DNA of 64,000 nucleotides from Hirsutella rhossiliensis (Eukaryota; Ascomycota; Sordariomycetes; Hypocreales; Ophiocordycipitaceae): positions 186,001 through 250,000 of the forward strand of contig NW_025408679.1 in NCBI RefSeq assembly GCF_020360975.1. Direction: 5' to 3'. The position numbers and the translations under genes were made by a program. Numbering within the stretch: position 1 is the stretch's first letter; the number at the start of each line of letters is the position of its first letter. The notes below the pieces were generated by a model. The model ran no database searches, was not told the origin of the DNA, and saw only the letters and a list, made by a program, of their open reading frames with translations. Positions 24,383 through 35,359 of the stretch are shown here, one piece after another.

Positions 24383-26149
24383 AATCGCTAATATCTCTTT
24401 ATTATAAATTAAGTAGTTCCTATTTACTATAGTAAGCTTTCTTTTTATATTATTACTTATATATAGCCTCTAAGGCTATAGTAAGGGTATTAAGCGCCTA
24501 GGCCCTTATTAGTAGTCTTAGCTAGCTATAGAGCCTAGGATCTTATAACTAATTAAGGAAAGGGTAGCTATAAAGGTAATAATAAAGGAAAGGTTAGTTT
24601 AGTTCCTTTTATATAGTAAATTTCCCTTTTAAAGGCCCTAGGGCCCTTAGGTTACTCCTTTTTAAGCTACTTAGCTATCCCTATCTTTATTTTAGCTAAG
24701 AAGGTTAAAAGGGCTTCCCTTTCTTTCTTAAAGCTATAGAGAATAAGTAGGCTAAGGGCTTATTTCTATCTCTTAAATGTTTAATAAAAGACCTTTCTTT
24801 CCCTCTTATAATTTAGGTACCTTAGGATAAGGTGCCTAGCTATATACCTTCCTTAGCTATAGCGGTAGTTATCTTAGTTTATCTTATTAGTCCTTTTTAA
24901 GAAGGAAAATAAGAAGCTAGCCTTAAAAAGGAGCTAGTAAAAACCGTGGTAAGCTTATATAAGTAGAACGCTACTAGCTTCCTTTACCTTTCTACTTCTT
25001 AAGATAGGGTTCCCTTAAGTATATAGCTATTATAGTTTACTTTTATAGTTAAGGGATTATTAAAGTCCTACTATAGTAGTATTAAGGCCTATAAAAATAA
25101 GTCCTTAAGGGCCTAAAACGCCTCTACCTATATAGGTCCTTAAGAGAAAGGGGCCCTATCCTTTATTAGCTCGTTAAGTAATAGTATAATCCGCGAGAAC
25201 TCTTTAATAAAGACTTAGTAGTAGTTAGTAAAGCTAAGGAAGCTTTATATACCTTATTATAATATTAATATTGCTTAGTTATAGATAGCTTAGATCTTAG
25301 CTAGGTCTACTTATATACTTATACTTATAATAATAATAAAGCTAAGGTATTTAATATACTTAACGCTTAATTTATACTTATTTAAGTTTAAGTATAAGCT
25401 ATACTTTACTAAGCGGTTTAGTACCTTTTATACCTTTTATATATAATCTTTATAGCTCCTACTTAAATAAATAAGAATATTACTTATATATATAGATATA
25501 AACTTATTAAGGAAACCCTTAAGTACCTAGTTAATATAATATTAAAACGTAGCTAAGGTAATTACTAAGCTAAAAGGGGTAACTATTTACTTAAATAAGC
25601 TATATCTTATATAGAACGCTGTTTTTTACTCCTCCTTATATACTATTTATACCTTATAAAACATATAAACGATATTAAGCTTTATAAACTACTTTACCTA
25701 TACTAAGTTATAAAGGGTCTCTCTTATAAGTAAAAGGAGGTACTAGTCTAAGTATATAACTATATTTAACGCTTAGTAGTTTATATAAAAGTAAAGTCCC
25801 CCCCTTAGCTTTTATATAAATAAGACTAGAGCTACTACCTTAAAAGAGCTAGCTTTAATAAATCCTTTATTAAGGAGTTTTATAAGGGTCTTCTTTAATA
25901 CTAATAGTTCCTCTTATAATATACTATATAGCGGCCTAAATAGTAAGGGAAGCTCCTTACTATTATCCCTTATATAGAGTAGTATTAAGTAGTTTATACT
26001 TAGCTTATAAGGGTTTAACTTATTAGCCTTACTCTTTTAAAAGAGCGGTAGTAGGTTATAGAGCTATAGTAAGAAAGCTTACTATAGCTCCTCTTTTAAT
26101 ATAGGGCGCTTTAGTTATAGCGCTTTCTTAATATCTACTAAGCTAACTA

Positions 26150-27309
26150 TATAGATTAATACTATAATAGTAGCTAGTCCCTTTTACTTATAGATTTACT
26201 ATAACATGCCTATAAATACTAAGGCTAAGACTTTCTAGGCGTCTTATAAGTTAGGTAGGGCGTTTAGTACTCTTTTCTTAAACCTCGGATAATATAGGGC
26301 TAAACTATAGCCTCCCCTTATATAGTACTAAATATAACTTTATATATATATACTATAGCTTCCTAAGAATTAAAGGGAACTTAAGCTAAGAGACTATATA
26401 TACTATTAATAGCTATAGGAGCTTATTAACCTCTATAGCTACTTAAGCGACGCCTTTAATAACTACGCCCTTTATTATAGCTAAGGCGCCCTTTATATAC
26501 TTAAGGCGAATCTTTTTTACTAGTAAGTATAGCTTAAGGGCTTTTACTTTATTAATTATAGCGTAATACTAATAACCCTTATTTATAATAGTAGAGAGGA
26601 GGTAAGTTTAGTTAATAATAACTAATATTAAAGTAAGTTCTTCTTTAATATACTTTACTAGGTCCTCCTTAGCTATTAATAGCTTACTAGGCTCTAGGGC
26701 CCGCCTTTATACTAAAGCTAAGCTTTTCCCTCTACTTTATATATAGCGGAGGTTCCTTTATCTCTTTTATTATTAGATTTTAATAGGGCGTAAGTAACTT
26801 ATATCTTAACTAGCCTCCTTACTAAGAGGTAAGGGTATAACCTAACTATATATATACTTATACTATAATATATATATTAGCCCTCTTTACCTTATTTATT
26901 AATTTCCTTATAAGGTACCTACTTAGCTATCTTATTAGGCTATACTATTAGCGGAGCGGCTAGGGTCTTACTATTACCGCGCCCTTTAAAGAATATAGCC
27001 GCTATCTAGATATTACTATTTATATCCACTACTAACTTAAGAACGGGCCTAGGTATAGGTAGGTTAAGTAGGAAGGAACTATCTAGCTTATTAGTTCCGC
27101 TTAAGGCTAGGCGCTTATATAGCTTTTAAAAGTATAGCGTTTACTTATATCCTTAAGCTACCTTTATAAAGCGGGCTAAATAGCCCTTATAAGTAAAGGG
27201 TATTATAATAGAGATAAGTAGCTCTTAAAGCGCTAAGGAGATTAAGTTTTATAGCTAGGTAAGCTTAGCGCTATCTTTTAAAGCGGTATTACCCGCTACT
27301 TAGGTTAAG
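26150..27309 (-). pseudogene. Protease and C-terminal gag of D-host
   Basis: Minus-strand sequence between the RT and the D1 insertion. The part next to 27,304 aligns with D1 gag around 28,095-28,200 (shared AAGATAGCG and following bases), so D1 landed within the host gag. The protease should lie around 26,500-26,900, but its DSG-like triad was not confidently found. RIP has been heavy. 27,305-27,309 is TTAAG, the target duplication of D1. Confidence 0.6.
27305..27309. repeat. Target-site duplication TTAAG (D1), left copy
   Basis: TTAAG directly before the 5' LTR, repeated at 34,283-34,287 directly after the 3' LTR. Confidence 0.92.
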
Positions 27310-27495
27310 TATAAGAGTCTTTAACTATTATAGGTTATAGGCTTAGGCTATAGCCTAAGCCGTATAGTTACGTACGGAGGGCCGGATCCCGTACGTATAT
27401 ATACGGGTCAGCCGCGCATAGGAGAGCTCTATATAGCTTATTAATATTATCCTACGGACGGCACCTACGCGCACGCCTCTGCCTATTCCGTGATA
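27310..27495 (+). repeat. 5' LTR of D1
   Basis: 186 bp. By eye it differs from the 3' LTR at about 13 positions, all transitions, about eight of them in CpA/TpG context, as expected from RIP acting after insertion. It begins TATAAGAGTC and ends GTGATA (former TG and CA ends). Confidence 0.93.
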
Positions 27496-27584
27496 GTATA
27501 AGCTATTAATTAATAGATCTAATAGATATCTCTCCGGAGAGGGCGCCTCCCCCTTAAGGAAGCACTCCGCCCCTCCCTAGACGG

Positions 27585-28661
27585 ATAGGAAGTATCGCAG
27601 CTATCCTAGAAGCGATTAGAAGCGCGACGGCTAGCGAGAAGGACGAGGTTCTCGCTGCACTAGGGGAGCCGTCTACGAGACCGGCTTTGACCCCTACGGC
27701 CTCCGCAACGCCGGTTGCGGCGGCGACACTACCGACGAGGAAGCCGCTCCCTTAGCCGACTTAGGACGGTAAGCTAGAGTCCTTTTACTTCTTCCTTAGC
27801 CGGCTATAGACGAAGTTTATAACCGACGAGAAATAGGGCCTAAATAGCTATCGCGATATAGCGTGGTATTCGCTCCTCTATACGCTGCCGGAGCCCTAGA
27901 TGCGGCGGATCTCCGGATTCTAGGATAAGGGCGGCCCTAGGGGCAGACGCGACCTATAAGACTTCTTCTAACACCTTATATATACGTTCGGCAACGTATA
28001 GGAGCGGGAGAAGGCGTAAGATAGGCTACGGACCCTTAAGTAGAGAGACGGATAAACCTTTAGCGAATTCCTTCCCGATTTCGAAGAGACGCTCTTACGG
28101 GCAGCGGGGACTACGGTATAGGAAGATAGCGCGAAGCTTATATAGCTACGGAATTCGATTACGCCGGCCCTACGGGAGCTGCTTATCCCCGTAATTATGC
28201 CTACTAACTACGGCGAGTACGTAAGCCGGTTAATAAAGGTAGCTTAGGGCTATGAGTAGACGCCGCGTTTCTAGAAGCTCCGTAAGCGTACGCCGTATAG
28301 CGGCGACGGGATCACCGCCCCTCCGTAAGATAAATAACCGGCTATCGATACGGACGGGGATACCTTAATATCGGCTACCCGTACGGACCGGGCTAGACGC
28401 GGTAAGAAGACGCCGTCGACTACCCCCTATACCGCCCCGCACTCTAAGCAGCGGGCGAAGTAGGTAACGAGCGAGGAAATCGGGAAGAGGAAGGCTAACG
28501 GCCGCTACCTACGTTGCAGAGCATCTACGTACTTTATATTAAAATGCCCCTTCCTTTTAGCTAAGCGGCCCGTAGCGGTTTAAGTAGCAAAGATAGAACC
28601 GCTCCTCGCCTTAGACGATAAGGAGGACTCCGCCCCCCTAGGCCCGGAGGAAAAAGAGTAG
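27585..28661 (+). pseudogene. Gag of D1 with CCHC zinc knuckle
   Basis: About 359 codons in one frame. The likely start is ATA at 27,585, a RIP-altered ATG; this is a guess from where the frame opens. The N-terminus is Ala/Thr/Pro-rich. The capsid-like helical part includes KLESFYFFLSRL near 27,770 and FGNVQEREKAQ near 27,990. A basic linker leads to a zinc knuckle at 28,506-28,547 with exact C-x2-C-x4-H-x4-C spacing, read as Y, C, Y, C: the first Cys and the His were lost. The frame ends at TAG 28,659-28,661 after an A-rich run. Pol continues in the -1 frame relative to gag, so a -1 ribosomal frameshift is plausible. Confidence 0.85.
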
Positions 28662-28679
28662 CTCCGGAGCAAAGACGGG

Positions 28680-31600
28680 CTCCGGAGCCCTAATTGCTAG
28701 CACTAGCAAAGGAGAAGGAAGAATTATCCGCCTATATAGAAGAGGAGCCTACTTTAATATAGGTTATAATTAATAACTCCTTGCCCGTTGCCGCCTTTAT
28801 AGACGAGGGCTATTAGTGCTACGCCGTAGTTAACGAGGCGCTTATGCGAGAGATATAAGTGCCGGTAGAAAAGATCGCCCTAAGGCGAGTAAAGGGCGCC
28901 TTAGGCGCGATAGAGGGTACGGTAATTAGGGGTATTACGTGGCTAGCTATAGAGGTCGACGGTTACTATAAGCTTATCGTAGCCTATATAATCCCCTAAC
29001 TAGAGTTTCCCCTAATCCTCGGGAAACCCTAGTTATTATATATAGAGTTATACTTAGTTCCGTACTAGAGGAAGCTATAGTTTAGGCCTACGTAACGGTA
29101 GGTCCGCTACGATAACGGTTCCGTAGGCGTAGGACTAAGCGTGCGAGCTTTATACTCGGTATAAGAAGTCCTTGCCTCTATCTTTATAGGAACCGTGCGA
29201 CGGGTAGAGCGGGGGCAAGGCCGGGCAGCGGCTAACGTAGCGGTCTACGTAGTTAGCCTAGCGGACATCGATAAGGCCCTCCGGATAAAGAAGCCGAAGT
29301 CGCCCTCTAAGCTACGGCAATAGATACCGGAGCGCTTTTACGACCTCCTACCGCTATTCGAGTCCTAGGAAGCGGATAAGCTTAACCCGTATAAGCTAGG
29401 GGTAGACTATAGGATCGTACTCCGTACCGATAAGAAGGGGCAGGAACTACCTACACCGTTCGGACCGCTATATAGTATATTATACGCGGAGCTGCTAGTG
29501 CTAAAGAAGACGCTAAGGGACCTCCTAGATAAGGGTTTTATTTAAGTAAGCAGCTCTAAAGTAGGAGCGCCGGTCCTATTCGTGCGTAAACTAGGGGGCG
29601 GGATACGGTTCTATTACGACTATAGGGCCCTAAACGCAATTACGAGGCCGGACCGCTACCCCTTGCCCCTAATCTCGGATACGCTCCGTAACCTTTCGAA
29701 GGCGAAGTAGTTTACGAAGCTAGATATAAAACAAGCGTTCTATAAGGTACGGATCTCGGAGGGTAACGAGTAGAAGACGGCGTTCCGTATACGCTACGGC
29801 TTATTCGAGTGGCTTATAACGCCCTTCGGCCTCTTAAGAGTGCCCGCCACCTTCTAGCGTTATATTAATAACGTGCTTCGGGACTTCCTCGACGAGTTCG
29901 CCTCCGTATACGTAGATAATATCCTTATCTATACGAGCGGCTCCTACGAGGACTATATACGGAAAGTACGGAGGGTCCTAGAGCGCCTCTAACTTTATAG
30001 GCTCTACCTCGACCTAGATAAGTGCGAATTCGGGGTTAAGAGGGTTAAGTACCTAGGCTTTATTATCTACGTAGGCGTAGGTATATAGGCGGACCCCGTA
30101 AAGATCTAGGCGATTCGGGACTAGGCTACCCTAACTACGTAAATAGGCGTACGGAGCTTCCTTAGGTTCGCGAACTATTATAGGATGTTTATTAGGGGCT
30201 TCTCCCGTATTATAATGCCCCTAAACGAGATTACCGGGAAGCAGACCGCCTTTCGCTAGGGGCCTATATAGGAAGGAGCGTTCCGCACGCTTAAGGACCT
30301 ATTCTCTTAAGCCCCGGTGCTACTCTAGTAGGACTTCGACCGGTCTACGTTAGTTAAAGCGGACTATAGCGGCTAGGCACTCGGAGGAACGCTCTCCTAA
30401 GAGGTAGATAGGCGGAAGCAACCGGTAGCGTTCTACTCCCGTAAGCTAACCTTAGCGGAGCGGAATTACGCTATTTACGATAAGGAGATACTAGCGATTA
30501 TTAGCTGCCTCGAGTAATAGTAAGCGGAGCTCCGGAGCTATAAGAGCTTTAAGGTTCTTATAGACTATAGGAACCTCGAGTACTTTATAACTCGCTAGCA
30601 CCTCTCGGAGCGGTAAGCCCGCTAGGCGGAGTATCTCTTATGCTTTAACTTCTCGATTAAGTACCGCCCTAGGCGGGACTCCGCGGTCCTAGACGCGCTT
30701 TCCCGGAGGGATTAAGACCGGCCGACGGGAGCGGATATCGAGGCCCGGGATCTATAGCTTATCCTATAAGAAGTACTATAGACTTATATAGGAGCTTCCT
30801 TAGTAGAGGAAGACGCGGTGCTAGCAAATAAGCTTCCCCCCGCGCCCTTACCTTAGTCCGGCGAGGAGGGATAGACCGGCCTAAGGGCGCGCGCGGCGAG
30901 AGTGTTCTAAGATAAGGCCCTTTAACGCTTATAGGATAGGATGGCGGCTCTAGACCGCACCTACGAGGGCGTGCGCCGCGCCGTTAAGTCCGGCGCTCGA
31001 CGCCTAGATCCGAAGCTAAAGCTAAAGGTATAGGTAGCCGACTACTATATCGACCTACGGGGGCATCTACGCTAGCGGGGGAGACTATAGGTACCGGGCG
31101 CACCGTATACTACGGAAGCTAAGGAGAAGGAGGGACCGCCGGAGCTAGACGAACGGAACGAGCTCCGAGGGAGGCTAGTCTAACTTATCTATAACTCTAG
31201 CGTCGTGGGTCACCTAGGCAGACAGGGCATAGTAGCAGGCCTTGCGAGGGACTTTTACTAGCCCCTCCTATAGTACTACGTTCGTCGCTTCCTCCGTAAC
31301 TACGATATCTACGGCCGCACGAAGATCTAGAGGGCGTAGCTTAAGGGGCTGCTTAAGCAGCTTCCGGTGCCCGACCGGTTCTATACGTATATATAGATAG
31401 ACTTTATAATAGACCTCCTACTTATAGAGGGCGGCAACCGCTATATATAGGTAATTAAGGACCGACTTAGTAAGTCTATAGTATTAGAGCCGATACTGTC
31501 TATAGATACGGAGTCCTACGTAGAGCGCTTCCTATAGTACTAGGCCCGCTTATATAGCTAGCTAGCCTCTATTATAAGCGATAGGGGATCGAATTAGACC

Positions 31601-32518
31601 AGCCGCTTTTAGTAGCACCTATACTAGCTGCTTTAGATCACGTAGCTGCTTAGCACGGTATATTACCTATAGACCGACGGAGGGCCCGAGAGGGTTAACT
31701 AGGAGGCGTAGGCTTACCTATAGGCTATCGTGGCCCGTAACTAAGCAGACTAGGACCGGTGGCTCCCCGCGGCCTAACTTACGTTAAATAGTAAACTATA
31801 TACCTCTATTAAGATAGCCCCTTTCTTTATAACGTATAGCTTCGAACTACCCTTATTAGTTCCCTTTGCCGTAGATATAGTAGCGGAGCAGTATAGTAAT
31901 TCGTTACCGGAGGGCCGCGCCTCTACGTTCGTACGAAAGCTATAGGAGACCACGGATTATTGCTAATCTGCGATAGCCGCCGCGGCGTAAGATTAGGAGC
32001 GGCACGCTAATAAGACTAGGGCCCTAGTAGATAGGTTCGCGGTAGGAGATAAGGTATAGCTAGACCTCCGTAACTATAAGTCGGCACGACTAAAGAAGAA
32101 GCTTAACTAGCTATACGCGAAGTTTACGGTACGGAGGGTTATTAGCCCGTAGGTTATAGAGCTCGATAGTCTCCTAATAGGGGTCTATAATAAGATTAAC
32201 GTAGACCTCCTTCGTAGAGCCTCCTCTAACCTACTGCCCGGATAAGAAGCAGCGGACGCCTAACCGCCCGTAATCGAGGTAGAGGGAGAGGACGAGTTCG
32301 GGGTTAAAGAGATATAGGCCGCGCGCTAGAAAAAGGTCGGCAAGGGGAAACGCCGGGAGGTCCTCGTTAAGTAGCGCGGGTATCTCGACCCTACGTAGGA
32401 ACCCGCACGTAAGTTTATAGGAACTATAGCCCTCGATAAGTTCGAAGCCCTATTCGGAACGGTAGACGAGAACGACGGACTAGCGGACTACCGACAGCAG
32501 CCTAGGCTAGGACTATAA
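28680..32518 (+). pseudogene. Pol of D1: protease, RT, RNase H, integrase, chromodomain
   Basis: A single frame of about 1,280 codons broken only by RIP-type stops. The protease has FIDEG (Asp codon 28,802-28,804; D-T/S-G expected) and LILGKP near 29,020. The RT runs from [11 protein letters not shown] and [11 protein letters not shown] near 29,570-29,640 through KLDIKQAFYKV to the catalytic box YVDN at 29,909-29,920, where the second Asp has become Asn. The connection FANYYRMFIRGFSRII is near 30,170-30,210. RNase H includes [19 protein letters not shown] near 30,430-30,490. Integrase has a former HHCC finger (VGHLGRQG; CDIC reads YDIY) near 31,207-31,320, IDFIIDL near 31,395 and ISDRGSN at 31,571-31,594. 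The C-terminal chromodomain is at about 32,291-32,440, and the stop TAA is at 32,516-32,518. Confidence 0.92.
32291..32440 (+). pseudogene. Chromodomain of D1 Pol
   Basis: Reads DEFGVKEI, a basic KVGKGKRREVLVK stretch, a TAG where Trp is expected, RGYLDPT, another TAG for Trp, EPA, then a helix IALDKFEALF. This is the standard chromodomain layout with two aromatic-cage Trp codons turned to stops by RIP. It is the same domain as in D-host; copy G has lost it by deletion. Confidence 0.88.
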
Positions 32519-32541
32519 ATTAGGTAAAGCGGAGTAGGTAG

Positions 32542-33555
32542 TTACGATAACGCGAGCGTAATTATATAAGCGGAGATAAAAATAGCGTTTATTTCGGGGC
32601 GGAGCCCCTAGACTACCTAGACCTACTCCTCGTCCTTATCGTCGTCCTTATCCTTATCCTCGTCGTCCTCCTCTACCTTATTAGCGGCGGCGGCGCTCTC
32701 TAGGGCGCTTAGGCGGCCCTCTAGGCCCGCGAGCTAGTCGGCGGCAGCGGCGGCTCCGGGGGCTCCGGGGGCGGCGGGGGCCCGGCCAGCAGCAGCGGCG
32801 GGGGCGGCGGCGGGCACGGCTAAGGGGACCGCCGACAGGGCGACGGAGGCAGTGTCCCTAGTGCCGGGAGAGTCAGCAGCGGAAGCAGAAGAGCTAGATA
32901 AGAGGAACCTACTTAGGGACGAGGCCCTAGCGCTCGAGGGCGCGGAGATTGCGGTAGGCGGCGGCGGCGGCGGTAAGGCGCTTCTTGGCAGCCCCCCGTG
33001 CCTGCCCGTGCGCGCCGGCCTTCTAAGCCGACGCCGCAGCGAGCAGGACGGGAGGCGCCGCCTTATAGGCGCGGCCGGCACGCGCGCACTAGTAATAACT
33101 GCCGCCACGGCGGCGCCCGACTTAGTCGGCGTAGGGGAGCTCCTGCGACGCGCACCGCATATAGGGGGCCGCGCGGGCGGCTCCGGCCTACACTTAGCGT
33201 TTATGCTTTAAGAAGTTAGCGGAAAATAGCCACCACGCTCGCTAGGCAGCGGACTTACGGGGGTGGCAGTGGCGGAGGCGGGGGCAGAGGGGCCGGGCGT
33301 CACGGCCGGCGGCGGGGACGGCGTCGTTACCCGGAAGGGCGACGTGAGGGCGGCCAGCGCAGCAGAGGCAGAGGCGGCGGCGGTGGGCGCGGTCGCGGGG
33401 GCGCGGGCGGGAGCGGGGGCGCGGGCAGGAGCAGCGGCAGCGGCGGAGCCGTCGTCGGCCGTGCTTAGCACGGCGTCGACGAACGACTCCGCACGCTCCG
33501 AGAAGGAGGAAGCGGGGGAGGGGGAGGCAGACATATCTATCGCGGAAGTTAGCAT
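32542..33555 (-). pseudogene. Antisense accessory ORF of D1, tail-to-tail with pol
   Basis: Minus-strand frame of about 337 codons from ATG at 33,555 to TAA at 32,542-32,544, only 24 bp from the pol stop on the other strand. Inner stops are RIP-type (TAA at 33,208-33,210; TAGs near 32,734 and 32,680-32,660), and the frame is kept throughout. Parts in order: Ser/Ala/Pro-rich N-terminus (SPSPASSF, FVDAVLSTADDG), an Arg-rich middle (about 33,080-33,000), a Pro/Ala body, a short leucine heptad LAGLEGRLSALESAAAA near 32,730-32,680, and an acidic Asp/Glu/Lys tail. The matching frame in G shares ALAALTSPFRVTTPSPP-like and QGLRPEINAIFI-like blocks. No known domain. The plus-strand open stretches here are shadows. 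Confidence 0.75.
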
Positions 33556-34090
33556 TACGAATTACGGCCTCCCGCTCTATAGGGCGGAGAACTTACTAGT
33601 TAAAGTTATTATTATTAGGGCTATTATTGCTACTGCGGCTATTACTACGAGCATACGTTAATAAAGCGGCCCGTATAGCTAGGAACGAACTAACGCCCTA
33701 GGTAGAGCGGAACTTACCTATTGCTGCTGCTGCTACGGTTAAAGAAGGAGGAGAAGGAAAGGAAGGAGGAAGGGGGGGATGCCGCCTTATATACCCCTAG
33801 GTAGAGGAGGCTGCCTAAGGCCGAGGGGACGGGCAACCTAAGGCTTACGTAGGTCCGGGCCGGCCGCCGGCCACCTAGGGGCGTATATAATAGGTTGCGC
33901 CCCTATTTAAACGGCTAGCCGGCCGATAAGTATAGAGCCTAGTTCCGGCTGCCCGGGCTAATAGGCGCGGGGACAATAGGGCTAGTAGGGCCAGCACGAT
34001 TAACGGAAAAGGGCAGGGTGGAGCTAGCGGCACGGGCCCTATAGTGCGGAAGCCGTTAATAGGGCAACGCCGCGCCGCGCTCGAGGGAGG
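32730..34090. other. GC-rich island with CpA and TpG retained (RIP-spared)
   Basis: Unlike nearly all of the window, this stretch keeps many CpA and TpG dinucleotides (CAGCAGCAGCGG, TGCTGCTGCTGC) and is very GC-rich. It covers most of the antisense ORF and the 3' untranslated region of D1. A purine-rich run at 33,738-33,778 lies in its right half. Confidence 0.8.
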
Positions 34091-34096
34091 GCATTA
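33656..34096. other. D1 3' non-coding region
   Basis: About 440 bp between the antisense ORF and the 3' LTR. It contains CTG-type repeats (33,722-33,733), a G/A-only run (33,738-33,778), and TATATA-like sites near 33,790 and 33,888. Any promoter for the antisense ORF should lie here on the minus strand; none is demonstrated. No coding potential recognised. Confidence 0.5.
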
Positions 34097-34282
34097 TATA
34101 AGAGTCTTTGACTATTATAGGTTATAGGCTTAGGCTACGGCCTAAGCCGTGTAGTTACGTGCGGAGGGCCGGATCCCGCACGTATATATACGGGTCAGCC
34201 GCGCATAGGAGAGCTCTGCATAGCTTGTTAATATTATCCTATAGACGGCACCTACGCGCACGCCTCTACCTACTCCGTGATA
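34097..34282 (+). repeat. 3' LTR of D1
   Basis: 186 bp, preceded by a short purine tract (about 34,083-34,091) that may be the polypurine tract, and followed by the TTAAG duplication. The 76-codon open stretch at 34,108-34,338 spans LTR and flank and is not a gene. About 90 bp of a similar LTR start recurs at 62,457-62,548. Confidence 0.93.
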
Positions 34283-34645
34283 TTAAGGTCCCTTTAAATT
34301 TTAGTAAGAACTCCTTAAAAGACTACCCCTCTTACTAAGTAAGGGTTTATAGCTTATCTTATACCTTCTCTTACTCTTATACGTTACTAAAGGTATAGAC
34401 TAAGTAGTTAAAGAATACTTAGGGGTCTTTTATTCCTTTAAAACCGCCCTACTCTTAAAAGCCCGCTACTTACTATATCTAAGGCTCTAGTAGTATATAA
34501 AAGAGTAAGAACTAAGCTATCTCCTTATAGCTATTAAGGCCCTATTTCTTATTAATATAGTATTTTACTATTTAAGTAGTTAAGAAAGAAGTAAAAGGTC
34601 CTTAGCTTACTATCTTAAGTAAGCTATAGTAATAGCTTTTATTTA
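34283..34645 (-). pseudogene. Middle gag fragment of D-host between D1 and C1
   Basis: Minus-strand piece that aligns by eye with D1 gag at about 27,760-28,090, including the counterparts of ESFYFFLSRL and the NSYRDIAW region. It proves that both D1 (left side, TTAAG) and C1 (right side, CTAAG at 34,646-34,650) inserted into the gag of one older relative. RIP is heavy. Confidence 0.8.
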
Positions 34646-34650
34646 CTAAG
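34646..34650. repeat. Target-site duplication CTAAG (C1), left copy
   Basis: CTAAG directly before the C1 5' LTR, repeated at 45,093-45,097 directly after the 3' LTR. Confidence 0.9.
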
Positions 34651-35355
34651 TATTATAGGATACCTTATAGTCGATAATCTAGGTACCGATAATAATATTT
34701 ACTTTTTTAAGGAAGTTACTTTTAACTCCTTAAGGCTCCTTATAAAAGAAGGAACTTAGAAGCTACTAAGTAAGCTCTAGGAAATTACCTAGAAATCCTA
34801 GAAATAATAACCGAGTAGATTATATAGATATTTTATAGCGATTTCCCCTAGGGATATATTATATAGGGAATATACTATAATTTCCTAAGTAATAATAGCT
34901 CCTTAAGGATTATATTAATATTTCCTTTAAAAGTTACTATAAAAATATAGTAAGGAAATTATAAAGAAATACCTATACTTACCTAGGGAAAATACTAAGA
35001 AATACCGCTAATATACTATACTACTATTATATAATTATAAGGTTAAGATATTACTTAGTTAAAGCCCTAAGAAAGGTCTTATACTCGCTATAATATATAT
35101 AAAATATAAAGAACTTATTTAATCTTAGGTAAAAAGAAAAGAATATAAATAGTTATTACTACTCTTACTTTAACTTATAAGACTAATAGCTAGTCTATAT
35201 TTAGTATATATAATAATATATAGTAGCTAGTTTATATTATATATTTAACTATATATAGTAGCTAGTTTATTTAGTTACTTATTAAACCTATACTAAATCT
35301 AAGTAAACGGCTAGGATAAAGTACTAGCCTTATACTAAGGGACTAGTATATAATA
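34651..35355 (+). repeat. 5' LTR of C1
   Basis: 705 bp, starts TATTATAGG and ends TATAATA; repeated at 44,398-45,092 and 47,834 to about 48,535. It contains two near-identical units built on TATATAGTAGCTAGTTTAT (about 35,215-35,275). Confidence 0.92.
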
Positions 35356-35359
35356 AATA

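Larger units (their letters stand above)
23480..26150 (-). pseudogene. RT and RNase H of D-host, interrupted by SINE
   Basis: Minus-strand pol core. RT motifs include a degraded catalytic box near 25,485 (YISN for YxDD), then VLNRLVKYSLYLNL and SVKYIKYLSFII near 25,430-25,320. The connection domain SFLSFTNYYQVFIKEFSRII lies near 25,250-25,180, matching D1 (FLRFANYYRMFIRGFSRII) almost residue for residue. RNase H reads NYLIYNKEILAI just right of 24,382 and resumes with ILAIIS after the SINE, left of 23,613. Stops are at former Gln/Trp codons. The close match to D1 shows both belong to one family. Confidence 0.85.
27310..34282 (+). mobile_element. Full-length GC-rich chromodomain Gypsy D1 (6,973 bp)
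   Basis: Two 186-bp LTRs of equal length (27,310-27,495 and 34,097-34,282) and an exact TTAAG duplication define it. Gag reads in one frame, while protease-RT-RNase H-integrase-chromodomain read in a single second frame with no indel from about 28,700 to 32,518. An opposite-strand ORF fills the 3' part. It stands out from the AT-rich surroundings by high GC content, but it still carries RIP damage: TAG/TAA at Gln/Trp codons and Tyr for Cys. It is the youngest-looking member of the D family here and is nested in an older relative. Confidence 0.95.

Noticed and set aside
32640..32690. CRISPR-like or simple-sequence array (TCGTCCTTATCC units)
   Set aside because: The repeats are short, irregular and in phase with the acidic tail of the antisense ORF; no spacers.
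32852..33661. Three overlapping plus-strand open frames (32,852-33,211; 32,998-33,219; 33,263-33,661)
   Set aside because: They lie opposite the antisense ORF in GC-rich sequence where stops are rare in any frame. The blocks conserved with copies G and D-host are in the minus-strand frame, not in these.
34108..34338. 76-codon plus-strand open frame
   Set aside because: It runs from the D1 3' LTR into the flanking host element; no family resemblance.
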